In this document: positions 6,276 through 14,939 of the stretch, one piece after another
How the letters are laid out: the number at the start of each line of letters is the position of its first letter
How positions within the stretch are numbered: position 1 is the first letter of the stretch
DNA from: CAZTTG01 sp964615935
Lineage (GTDB): Bacteria; Planctomycetota; UBA1135; GCA-002686595
Length of the DNA: 51,054 bases
Reading direction: 5' to 3'
NCBI GenBank assembly: GCA_964615935.1
Contig: CAZTTG010000046.1
Coordinates: forward strand, 1 to 51,054
The notes under the pieces: model-generated
Seen by the model: the letters and a program-made list of their open reading frames with translations, nothing else
What the model was told of the DNA's origin: nothing
The model's database searches: none
Program-made: the position numbers and the translations under genes

Positions 6276-6791
6276 TCAAGTCGCGTCGTGGCGCCGCCGG
6301 CGCCGGACGAGGTGGGGCAGGAGCCAGAGGTAGACGCCGGTGCCCAGGAGGCCCAGGAGCGCCGCTCCCACGGGCAGGTGCAGCCACAGCTTGGCGCCGT
6401 CGTGGATCCAGGACCCGTCGTGGATGCCCTCGATCAGATCCGAGCGCCGGTAGGCGACCTGGAGGATCGCGCCGCTCTCGGCATCGATCTGCACCTCCCA
6501 GCTGCTCTTCGATCGCACCTTGAGCATGCCCCGGCCGGGGCGCACGTCGATCCGATCGATGTCCTCCCAGCTCTCGATCCCGGCCTCGGGCGCGCCCCGC
6601 GCGGCATCCAGCACCCGATCGAAGGAGATGCTCGGGGTGGTGCTCGTGCCCCGCACGGTCGCCGGCTGGATCCAGCTCACCTCCTTCTTGAGCTGGAGCA
6701 GGAGCCCGGTGCCGATCACCCAGACCAGGGGGATCGCCACCAGCACGGCGCCCCAGCGGTGCAGCTTGCGGTTGATCTTGGCGGCGCTCAT
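6276..6791 (-). CDS. PepSY-associated transmembrane protein
   Basis: The 171-residue product has an N-terminal membrane helix (WGAVLVAIPLVWVIGTGLLL) that follows the INRKLHRW motif typical of PepSY-TM proteins. A periplasmic PepSY-like segment comes next (IDRIDVRPGRGMLKVRS, then WEVQIDAESGAI). A second helix near the C-terminus (VGAALLGLLGTGVYLWLL) ends in a basic tail. It resembles a shortened PepSY_TM protein and is probably an inner-membrane protein. Relatives are linked to iron uptake or reductase functions, but nothing here fixes the role. It is the first gene of the minus-strand run, 48 nt before the COG3014-like gene, and diverges from mutS. Confidence 0.75.
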   Translation of the reverse strand: MSAAKINRKLHRWGAVLVAIPLVWVIGTGLLLQLKKEVSWIQPATVRGTSTTPSISFDRVLDAARGAPEAGIESWEDIDRIDVRPGRGMLKVRSKSSWEVQIDAESGAILQVAYRRSDLIEGIHDGSWIHDGAKLWLHLPVGAALLGLLGTGVYLWLLPHLVRRRRRHDAT

Positions 6792-6897
6792 GGGTGGGCT
6801 TCGGCGGGGACCGGGCGGGAGACCGCCGATTCCGGGGCCCGGCCCGCCCCGGGCGGCTGCCCTGTGGCCCGGCAGGGGGAAACGACGGTGACCGGAG

Positions 6898-6903
6898 AGT
6901 GTA
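6898..6903 (-). promoter_or_regulatory. Possible -10 box for the PepSY-TM/lpoB cluster
   Basis: The minus strand reads TACACT about 107 nt upstream of the ATG at 6791, in the 175-bp region shared with mutS. It fits the TANNNT pattern used elsewhere in the window. No clear -35 is seen. Confidence 0.25.
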
Positions 6904-6951
6904 ACGCCCGGCCCCCCGCCGGGTCACCCTGGTCGGGATCGCGGGCCTCGA

Positions 6952-6957
6952 TAGACT
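6952..6957 (+). promoter_or_regulatory. -10-like box of mutS (leaderless type)
   Basis: TAGACT ends 9 nt before the ATG of mutS at 6967. Transcription would start within a few bases of the start codon, and no Shine-Dalgarno sequence could fit in a leader that short. Confidence 0.45.
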
Positions 6958-6966
6958 GGGGGTCGC

Positions 6967-9642
6967 ATGAGCCGCAGCCGGTACATCGGCTCGAGCGGGC
7001 CGTCGAAGGGGGCTGCCGGCAAGGGCCAGGTAAAGAAGGGGTCCAGCTCGGGGTCCACCCCGATGATGACCCAGTTCTGGAAGGCCAAGCGCGAGGCGCC
7101 CGGCGCCCTGCTCTTCTTCCGGATGGGCGACTTCTACGAGCTCTTCGGCGACGACGCGGTCACCGCCTCGCAGGAGCTGGGCATCGCCCTCACCTCGCGC
7201 GCCAAGGGGACCGACGCCCTGCCCATGGCGGGCGTGCCGGTGCGCGCGGTGGACGGCTACCTGATGAAGCTGGTGCGCAAGGGCTTCAAGGTGGCGATCT
7301 GCGAGCAGGTCTCCGACCCGCGCGCCCGCGCCGGCATCGTCGATCGGGCCATCACCCGGGTGGTCACGGCCGGGACGATCACCGAGGAGGACGCCCTCGA
7401 CGCGCGCGAGCACAACTACCTGGCGAGCCTGCATGCGGCCCCGGCCGGCGCGGGGCTGGCCTGGGTGGACGTCTCCACCGGGCGGATGCGGGCCAGCGAG
7501 CTCCCGCCCTCCGAGGTGGCCGACGAGGTGTCGCGCATCGCCCCGGCCGAGCTGCTGCTGGCCGAGACCGCGGACGAGGCCTTCCCCGAGCTGGCGTCCG
7601 AGCTGCGCCGGCAGCTCGGCCCGCGGATCACCGAGCGCGATCCCTGGCGCTTCGATTCGGACGGCGCCCGGCGCGCGCTCTTCGCGCACTTCCGCGTGGC
7701 CAGCCTGGAGGGCTATGGCATCGAGGACGCCTCGCCCGTCGTGCCCGCGGCGGGCGCCCTGATCGAGTACCTGCAGGAGACCCAGCGCTCGGCCTGCGAG
7801 CACGTGCGCGCCCTCGAGAGGGTGCAGCCCGCCGACTTCCTGGTGCTCGACCGGGCCACGCGCGCGACGCTCGAGCTGGTGCGCACCCAGCGCGAGGGGC
7901 GCCGCGAGGGCACGCTGCTCGAGGCCCTCGACGCCTGCCTGACGCCCATGGGCGGGAGGCTGCTGCGCGAGTGGCTCCTGGCGCCCCTGCGGCGGCCCGA
8001 GCCCATCCTGCACCGCCAGCGGGGCGTGGCCGAGCTGGCCGAGGCCCCCTTCCTGCGCGAGGAGTCGCGCGAGCTCCTGCGGGGCGTGCTGGACGTCGAG
8101 CGGCTGGTGGCCAAGGTGTCCACGGGACGGGCCAACGCGCGCGACCTCGCGGGCGTGGCCTCGTCTCTGGCTCCGGTCCCGGCCCTGAAGGCCAAGCTGG
8201 ACGACGCCTACTCCGAGGTCCTGGCCGAGCTGCACGGCGAGCTCGATCCCCTCGAGGAGCTCTGCGAGCGCGTGCGCTCGACGCTGGTCGACCGACCTCC
8301 GATGACGGTGCGCGAGGGCGGCCTCGTGCGCGAGGGCTTCTCGGCCGATCTGGACGAGCTGCGGCAGATGGCCGGCGACGCCAGGTCCTGGATGGCGCGC
8401 TTCCAGGCCTCCGAGAGCGAGCGCACCGGCATCCCCGGGCTCAAGATCGGCTACAACTCGGTCTTCGGCTACTTCATCGAGATCCCCCGGGGCCAGGTGG
8501 AGCGCGCGCCGGCCGAGTACGTGCGCAAGCAGACCATCAAGAGCGCCGAGCGCTACGTCACGCCCGAGCTCAAGGAGTTCGAGACCAAGGTGCTGCGCTC
8601 GGAGGAGCGCTCGCGGGAGCTGGAGTACGAGATCTTCGTCGAGCTGCGCGACGAGGTGGGCCGGCACCTGGCGCGCATCCTGGACACGGCCCACGCCCTG
8701 GCGCGCCTGGACGTCCTGGCCGGCCTGGCCCAGAAGGCCTCCGAGAACGTCTACGTCGCCCCCGAGATCGACGAGGGCGACGAGATCGAGATCGTGGACG
8801 GCCGCCACCCGGTGCTGGAGCTGTTGCCGGGCGAGGACGCCTTCGTGCCCAACGACAGCCGGCTCGACCGCGGCGGTCGCCTGATCACCATCCTCACCGG
8901 TCCCAACATGGCCGGCAAGTCCACCTGGGTGCGCCAGACGGCCCTGATCGCCCTGATGGCCCAGATCGGCTCCTTCGTGCCCGCCCGCTCGGCGCGCATC
9001 GGGGTGATCGACCGCATCTTCACCCGGTTGGGCACGGCCGACGACATCGTGCGCGGCGCCTCGACCTTCATGGTCGAGATGGTGGAGGTGGCCAACATCA
9101 TCAACAACGCCACCGACCGCTCCCTGATCGTGCTGGACGAGGTGGGCCGCGGCACCTCCACCTTCGACGGCCTGGCGCTGGCCTGGGCCATCGTGGAGCA
9201 CGTGCGCGAGCGCATCGGCGCGCGCACCCTCTTCGCCACGCACTACCACCAGCTCACCGACCTGGCCTCGCGCTACGACGGCATCTGCAACATGAACGTG
9301 GCCGTGCGCGAGTGGGAGGACGAGATCGTCTTCCTGCACAAGATCGTCGAGGGCGGCACCGACCGCTCCTACGGCATCCACGTGGCGCGCCTGGCGGGCG
9401 TTCCCCCCGAGCTCCTGGCGCGGGCGCGGGACATCCTGCTCGACCTGGAGCGGGACGAGGACGACCTGGCCTCGCGCATCGCCGGCTCCTCGGGGAGCCC
9501 GGCCTCCTCCGACGGCCTGCAGCTCACCCTCTTCGCGCCCGGGCCCAGCCCGATCGAGGACGAGCTCCGCAAGCTCGACCTGGAGCAGATGAGCCCTCTG
9601 GAGGCGCTCGAGAAGCTCTACGAGCTGCGCGGGAAGCTGTAG
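6967..9642 (+). CDS. mutS: DNA mismatch repair protein MutS
   Basis: The 891-residue product recognises base mismatches and small loops and uses ATP to start repair. The mismatch-binding Phe-X-Glu is in RMGDFYELFGDDA (around residue 57). The connector, lever and clamp regions follow (for example PGLKIGYNSVFGYFIE). The ATPase has Walker A GPNMAGKST (about residue 645), Walker B LIVLDEVGRGTSTFDG and the ATHYHQLT histidine motif. The length is normal for MutS1. The first 30 residues are a basic Ser/Gly/Lys-rich extension before the usual TPMM start. No mutL is in the window. A TAGACT box 9 nt upstream of the ATG suggests leaderless expression. Confidence 0.97.
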   Translation: MSRSRYIGSSGPSKGAAGKGQVKKGSSSGSTPMMTQFWKAKREAPGALLFFRMGDFYELFGDDAVTASQELGIALTSRAKGTDALPMAGVPVRAVDGYLMKLVRKGFKVAICEQVSDPRARAGIVDRAITRVVTAGTITEEDALDAREHNYLASLHAAPAGAGLAWVDVSTGRMRASELPPSEVADEVSRIAPAELLLAETADEAFPELASELRRQLGPRITERDPWRFDSDGARRALFAHFRVASLEGYGIEDASPVVPAAGALIEYLQETQRSACEHVRALERVQPADFLVLDRATRATLELVRTQREGRREGTLLEALDACLTPMGGRLLREWLLAPLRRPEPILHRQRGVAELAEAPFLREESRELLRGVLDVERLVAKVSTGRANARDLAGVASSLAPVPALKAKLDDAYSEVLAELHGELDPLEELCERVRSTLVDRPPMTVREGGLVREGFSADLDELRQMAGDARSWMARFQASESERTGIPGLKIGYNSVFGYFIEIPRGQVERAPAEYVRKQTIKSAERYVTPELKEFETKVLRSEERSRELEYEIFVELRDEVGRHLARILDTAHALARLDVLAGLAQKASENVYVAPEIDEGDEIEIVDGRHPVLELLPGEDAFVPNDSRLDRGGRLITILTGPNMAGKSTWVRQTALIALMAQIGSFVPARSARIGVIDRIFTRLGTADDIVRGASTFMVEMVEVANIINNATDRSLIVLDEVGRGTSTFDGLALAWAIVEHVRERIGARTLFATHYHQLTDLASRYDGICNMNVAVREWEDEIVFLHKIVEGGTDRSYGIHVARLAGVPPELLARARDILLDLERDEDDLASRIAGSSGSPASSDGLQLTLFAPGPSPIEDELRKLDLEQMSPLEALEKLYELRGKL

Positions 9643-9728
9643 TCCACCCCGGCCCGTCGTCCGCTGATCGGAGCAGACCACCGACGGCAACCTGGAGCCC
9701 TTCCCCTGGCTCCCGTCGATGGAGCGGC

Positions 9729-9734
9729 TATCCT
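9729..9734 (+). promoter_or_regulatory. -10-like box of yjbQ (leaderless type)
   Basis: TATCCT ends 10 nt before the ATG of yjbQ at 9745. There is no Shine-Dalgarno sequence between them. This fits the pattern at mutS, map, the AI-2E permease and the epimerase. Confidence 0.4.
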
Positions 9735-9744
9735 CGGCCCCGCC

Positions 9745-10150
<406 letters not shown>

Positions 10151-10164
<14 letters not shown>

Positions 10165-11626
10165 GGAGCCGGTCGCCCAACACCCTCGGCTCCGCGAAGG
10201 GCCCCCTCATCTCGCGGGGCAGGACGCGCACGGTCCCGTCCCGGTCGCAGAAGTACAGGCTCGATTCCGACGGCTGGCGCCCGTGGCCGTCCGCCCAGAG
10301 GGCGTAGAAGTCGGGGTGGGCGTCGACCGGCCGGCGGGCGTAGGTGTGGTTGCGCGGGCTCCCCTCGGTGAGCTGCCGGGCGAGGGTCCAGCTCTCACCC
10401 CGATCCGCGCTGATCCACATGACCATCTCCCCGCCGGGGTTGTACGGCTGGGGCCCCGTCCCGGTCGGCGCGATCACTCGCCAGGTGCCCTCCGGCTCCA
10501 GGTAGAGCGAGCCCATGTCGTAGTTGTTGTCGGAGCGCATGGCCGGCCGGATCTCCCAGGCGGCGCCGGTCCAGCGAGCCGTGGTCCAGGTGCGCGGATC
10601 GTTGCGGGGCCCGGCCTCGTAGCCGCGGCTGGTCAGGTACAGGATGACCGGCCGGCCGTCGGCGTCGTAGTCGATGTCCTTCAGGTAGACCCTCAGCCCC
10701 TCGGCCCGGTAGTCGCGGACCAGCGCGGCATTGGCGACCTCCGACAGGGGCACCTCCAGCGTCCGGCCGCCGGCCGCTCTCCAGGTCTCTCCCCCATCGC
10801 CGGTCTCCAGGTAGTAGAGGTCGGTGCGCCAGTTCAGCCCTTCCGGATCGGGATGCACGTTGAAGGCGCAGCCGGCCCGGTCCCCGGCGGCGGCGCTGAT
10901 CTGGTAGTGGCCCCGGGCGATGACCGCCAGGCGCTGCCAGGGCGACCAGGCCTCGCCATCGGGGCTCTTCATGAAGCAGATGGTGCGATCGACGGGCCAG
11001 CGGTAGCGGGTGAAGAAGCAGGCGAATCCCCGGCCGGGGAGGTGCCAGGCCTGCATGTAGGAGAAGTTGGTGATCTCCGCCTCGCCGGAGGCGGTGCGGC
11101 GGGTGGCCTGGACCCGCTCGAAGCGGTCGATGTCGTAGGGCTCGAGGCTGCGGTGGACGTACGAGGGCCGGCCGGTCCCGTGGGAGGTCGAGAAGATCCA
11201 CACGCGCCCCTCCGCGTCCACCGAGATGACCGGATTGTCGTGGGCGTCGGAGGTCTGCTTGTCGAGCAGGATCGTCGGCCGGGGGACCTGCCCGGTGCGG
11301 TGATCGTAGTACGAGACCATGTGCAGGAGCTGCCGGTCGCTCTCGCCGCTCGTCCCGCCATAGCAGAAGAAGGTCTTCTCGACCTCGGGGCGGTAGACGG
11401 CGAAGGGCTGGTGCTTGGCGCAGTAGGTCCCCAGGCCGCCGCTGTACTTGTAGACGTACTCGTCGCCGGAGGGCTGGTTCATGTACCAGATGCCCCGATA
11501 GCCGTCGGCCTTGGCGTTGAGCGCGACGGGGGCCTTCGCGGCCGGCTCCTCCTCCTGGCGGGTCGCCCCGGCCGGGACGCTCAGGGTGACGATCGCCAGG
11601 AGGGCGGCGAGCTCTGAGATCTCCAC
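10151..11626 (-). CDS. Secreted BNR_4-type beta-propeller (possible polysaccharide lyase or glycosidase)
   Basis: The 491-residue product has a signal peptide (LAALLAIVTLSVPAGA). The mature region matches BNR_4-type proteins, starting at ADGYRGIWYMNQP and GTYCAKHQPFAVY, followed by DAHDNPVISVDAEGRVW and several blade repeats (for example GRPVILYLTS and WTTARWTGAAWE). Seven-bladed propellers with these features occur in ulvan-lyase-like families PL24/PL25 and in sialidase-like enzymes. The exact activity cannot be assigned. The start is GTG 11626, with GGAGGAG 7 nt upstream. It diverges from the glycoside-hydrolase-like fusion gene with 97 bases between them, suggesting shared control and a joint role in breaking down an algal-type polysaccharide. 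Confidence 0.75.
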
Positions 11627-11677
11627 GGTCTGCTCCTCCTCGTCTGCCCGACCCTCGTACCGCTCGCGTCAGGCGCC

Positions 11678-11683
11678 TATCCT
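11678..11683 (+). promoter_or_regulatory. Possible -10 box of the glycoside-hydrolase-like fusion gene
   Basis: TATCCT lies 40 nt before ATG 11724, inside the 97-bp divergent region. A transcript from here would have a leader of about 33 nt containing the AAGAGG ribosome site at 11714-11719. Confidence 0.3.
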
Positions 11684-11723
11684 CTCGCCCCGGAGACGCC
11701 GCGTGGCGGATGGAAGAGGTCTG

Positions 11724-14700
11724 ATGAGCAACACGCACATCGCGCTGTGGATGGCCGCCCTGCTGGCCCCCCTGCCACCGATCCCCTCGGAAGCCCCCGA
11801 ACGGCCTCAGAGGATAGTGGTCCAGGGCGATCCCGACAACGACCTGCTCCGGGTGCTGGAGGGCTCGGGTCGCTTCGCGATCGACCGCTGCGCGACGGTC
11901 GCGGATGCCCTCCGGCGGGCCCCTTCCGGCGCGGCGGTCATGATCCTGGCCGACGGCTATCCCCGGCGGACCACGCCCATCGACGCGGCGCTCCTCGACG
12001 CCGCGCGGGAGAAGCAGCTGCGCCTGTACGTCGAGTACCCGTCGTCCCTCCCCGGCGTGGAGGTCGGGAGACCGGTCGAGGCGCACGTGGAGCGAGCCGT
12101 GGTCAGCTCGGACTTCTTCGGCGAGGCCCTCGGGAAGCTGAGCATCGCATCGATCAACGGCCTGCACTACGTGCCCGTCGAGGTCGCATCGTCGCACCTG
12201 GTCGCGGCGCGCGTGGCGGGCTTCGATCGCGCGGTCTTCGGCCTGCCCGAGGAGACCTCCCCGATCCTGTTCGAGCTTCCCCACGGGGACGTGCTGGTGG
12301 CCACGACCAAGCTGAGCCACTTCGTCACCGGTCGCTTTGCGCCGCAGGACTCCTGGCGGGCCATCTGGACCGCGATCCTCGAGTGGCTCTGTCCGGAGGC
12401 GGAGATCCACCCGCTGCGATGGACGCCGGGTGTGCGCGCCACCTACGGACGGGAGGAGCGACTCCCCGCCGATCACCAGCTCCGCGCCATCCGGCGCGGC
12501 ATCGAGTGGTACCAGAAGGCGCACATGATCGTGCACCCGTCCTTCGAGGAGCGGGTCGCCGGCGTCGAGCGCGTGGGGCCCCTCCCGGACGAGACGCCAT
12601 CCGGTGACGGATCCCTGGGGGCCCTGGAGGCGGTGATCTCGGTGATCCACCAGGACGGCGCGCAGTCGATCAGCTCCGTGCAGCGCGGCGATTGCACCTG
12701 CGAGACGGCCATGGCCATGGCCTTCGGCGCGAGGATCCTGCGAGACGAGACCCGCGCCACGGTGGCCCGCAACCTGCTGGACCACTACCTCTTCGACTCC
12801 GACGCCCGCAAGCGGGAGCGGGGCGACCCGGAGCACGGCGCCTTCGGCCTGACCGCCTGGGGCATCACCACGCCCGCCTGGTACCGGGCCAACTACGGGG
12901 ACGACAACGCCCGCGTGATCCTCTCCACCCTGGCCGTCGCGGCCCTCCAGGGGAGCGACCGCTGGGACGAGGCGGTCATGATGTCCCTGCTGGCCAACCT
13001 GCGGACCACCGGCAGGCTCGGGTTCCGCGGCAACCGCATCGACGTCGAGGCGCTGGGCGAGAGGGGCTGGGAGCCCTACTTCGAGGGCGAGATCGTCAAC
13101 CTCGCGCCCCACTTCGAGAGCTACCTGTGGGCCTGCTACCTGTGGGCCTTCGAGCAGACGGGCCACGTGCCCTTTCTCGACCGCGCCCGGACCGCGCTCG
13201 AGATGACCATGGCGCAGTACACCGACGGCTGGCGCTGGACCAACGGCCTGGCCCAGGAGAAGGCGCGCATCGTCCTGCCCCTGGCCTGGCTGGTGCGCGT
13301 GGAGGACTCGCCGGCGAACCGGGCCATGCTGCGCCGGGCCGTGGACGGGCTGCTCGCCCTGCAGGACGAGTGCGGCGCCATCCGCGAGGAGCTGGGGCTT
13401 CCCGGCAAGGGCGTCTATCCGCCGCCCCGGAGCAACGCGGCCTACGGCACGAACGAGGCCTCGCTCATCGCCGAGAACGGGGACCCCGTGGCGGATCTCC
13501 TCTACACCGTGAACTTCGCCTTCCTGGGCCTGCACGAGGCCGCGGCCGCCACCGGCAACGCCGACCTCATCGAGGCCGGGGACCGGCTGGCGGACTTCCT
13601 GTGCCGCATCCAGGTCGAGAGCGAGGCGCAGCCGGCGGTGGACGGCGGCTGGTTCCGGGCCTTCGACTTCGACCGCTGGGAGCACTGGGGCTGCAACGCC
13701 GACCTCGGCTGGGGCGCCTGGTGCATCGAGAGCGGCTGGACGCAGGGCTGGATCACCGCGGTCCTCTCCCTGCGGGAGATGGAGACCTCGCTCTGGGAGC
13801 TGACGCGGGGCAGCGGGATCGAGCGGCACTTCGATCGCCTGCGCCGGCAGATGATCCCCGTCGAGGCGCCGGCGGAGGACGGGCCCGGAGTCTCCGGTCT
13901 CTCCTTCGCCTACCGGGAGCTCGAGGGCATCGGTCATGCTCCGGGCACCTGCCGCCGTGACCCGTCGGACGTCATCCGGGTGGGTGACGCGTACCACGTC
14001 TACTACACCAAGGTGGTCCGGGCCGAATTGCAGGAGAACAAGCGCCACCTGTATCCCAGCGGCTACGTCGGGACGATCTGGTGCGCCGCGTCGACCGACG
14101 GGCTGCGGTGGGCGGAGCTCGGCGAGGTGCTGGGCCCGGGCGAGTCCGGATCGTGGGATTCCCACGCCGTCTTCACGCCCAACATCCTCGAGCATGGCGG
14201 CAGGTACTGGCTCTACTACACCGGAGTGCGTCCGACCGCCGGCCGCGACGACGGCCTGTTCGAGAACAACTCGACCGATGACGTCACCGCCATCGGGGTG
14301 GCGGTCGGCGACGCGCCCGGAGGGCCGTTCGAGCGCGTCTCTCCCCATCCGATCCTGACGATCGGCCGGCCGCACGAGGCCTTCGACAGCTATCGCGTGG
14401 ACGATGCGTGCCTGGCGCTGCGCGGCAGGAAGGTCTGGATGTACTACAAGGGGCGGAGCGCGTCGAAGGGCGCCGTCGGTCCGCGGCACACGCAGATGGG
14501 CGTCGCGGTGTCCGCCTCGCCCGCCGGGCCCTTCGAGAGGCTCGAGGAGGGTCGTTCCGTGCAGGATTCCGGCCACGAGGTCCAGATCTGGCAGTACGGC
14601 CAGGGGATCCTGTCACTGGTCAGTCCGACCGGTCCCAACGGGCGCACCCTCCAGTACGCCGCGGACGGCGTGCACTTCGAGGTCCTCTTGCGCGGGTTGA

Positions 14701-14852
14701 AGGGACAGCCCAACGCGCCGGGGATGCACCGGCCGGAGCTGAGCGGGGGCAAGCCCTCCGACCTACCCTCATGGGGCGTCGGCATGATCCACGGGCGCGA
14801 TCCACATCTGGTCCGCTACGACTGCAACTGGATCGCAGAGCTGGTGGACTGA
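11724..14852 (+). CDS. Secreted three-part protein: alpha/beta N-domain, alpha/alpha-barrel, GH117/43-like propeller
   Basis: The 1042-residue product starts at ATG 11724 with AAGAGG 5 nt upstream; an in-frame extension back to 11511 has no ribosome site. A weak leader (ALWMAALLAPLPPIPS) suggests export. Residues ~30-230 look like an alpha/beta domain of the amidotransferase-like/ThuA-like kind. Residues ~290-715 are helical, with SVQRGDCTCETAMAMAFGA, AYGTNEASLIAENGDP and many aromatic-rich helices, resembling an alpha/alpha-barrel glycan-active domain. Residues ~740-1042 form a five-bladed propeller of the GH43/GH117 type, with RDPSDVIRVGDAYHVYYTK carrying the likely catalytic Asp, SWDSHAVFTPNIL and GRPHEAFDSYRVDDAC. 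A role on 3,6-anhydrogalactose- or uronate-containing glycans is plausible but unproven. Confidence 0.7.
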   Translation: MSNTHIALWMAALLAPLPPIPSEAPERPQRIVVQGDPDNDLLRVLEGSGRFAIDRCATVADALRRAPSGAAVMILADGYPRRTTPIDAALLDAAREKQLRLYVEYPSSLPGVEVGRPVEAHVERAVVSSDFFGEALGKLSIASINGLHYVPVEVASSHLVAARVAGFDRAVFGLPEETSPILFELPHGDVLVATTKLSHFVTGRFAPQDSWRAIWTAILEWLCPEAEIHPLRWTPGVRATYGREERLPADHQLRAIRRGIEWYQKAHMIVHPSFEERVAGVERVGPLPDETPSGDGSLGALEAVISVIHQDGAQSISSVQRGDCTCETAMAMAFGARILRDETRATVARNLLDHYLFDSDARKRERGDPEHGAFGLTAWGITTPAWYRANYGDDNARVILSTLAVAALQGSDRWDEAVMMSLLANLRTTGRLGFRGNRIDVEALGERGWEPYFEGEIVNLAPHFESYLWACYLWAFEQTGHVPFLDRARTALEMTMAQYTDGWRWTNGLAQEKARIVLPLAWLVRVEDSPANRAMLRRAVDGLLALQDECGAIREELGLPGKGVYPPPRSNAAYGTNEASLIAENGDPVADLLYTVNFAFLGLHEAAAATGNADLIEAGDRLADFLCRIQVESEAQPAVDGGWFRAFDFDRWEHWGCNADLGWGAWCIESGWTQGWITAVLSLREMETSLWELTRGSGIERHFDRLRRQMIPVEAPAEDGPGVSGLSFAYRELEGIGHAPGTCRRDPSDVIRVGDAYHVYYTKVVRAELQENKRHLYPSGYVGTIWCAASTDGLRWAELGEVLGPGESGSWDSHAVFTPNILEHGGRYWLYYTGVRPTAGRDDGLFENNSTDDVTAIGVAVGDAPGGPFERVSPHPILTIGRPHEAFDSYRVDDACLALRGRKVWMYYKGRSASKGAVGPRHTQMGVAVSASPAGPFERLEEGRSVQDSGHEVQIWQYGQGILSLVSPTGPNGRTLQYAADGVHFEVLLRGLKGQPNAPGMHRPELSGGKPSDLPSWGVGMIHGRDPHLVRYDCNWIAELVD

Positions 14853-14939
14853 CCGCGCACCCCTCCGGCTACTCCGACGGTGAGGGCTTCAGCAGCAAGC
14901 AGGAGAAGATCCTGGCGAACACCAGCCCCGGCCCGGAGG

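Noticed and set aside
10395..14576. Long minus-strand open frame opposite the glycoside-hydrolase-like fusion
   Set aside because: No motif is found, and the plus-strand protein has clear domains.
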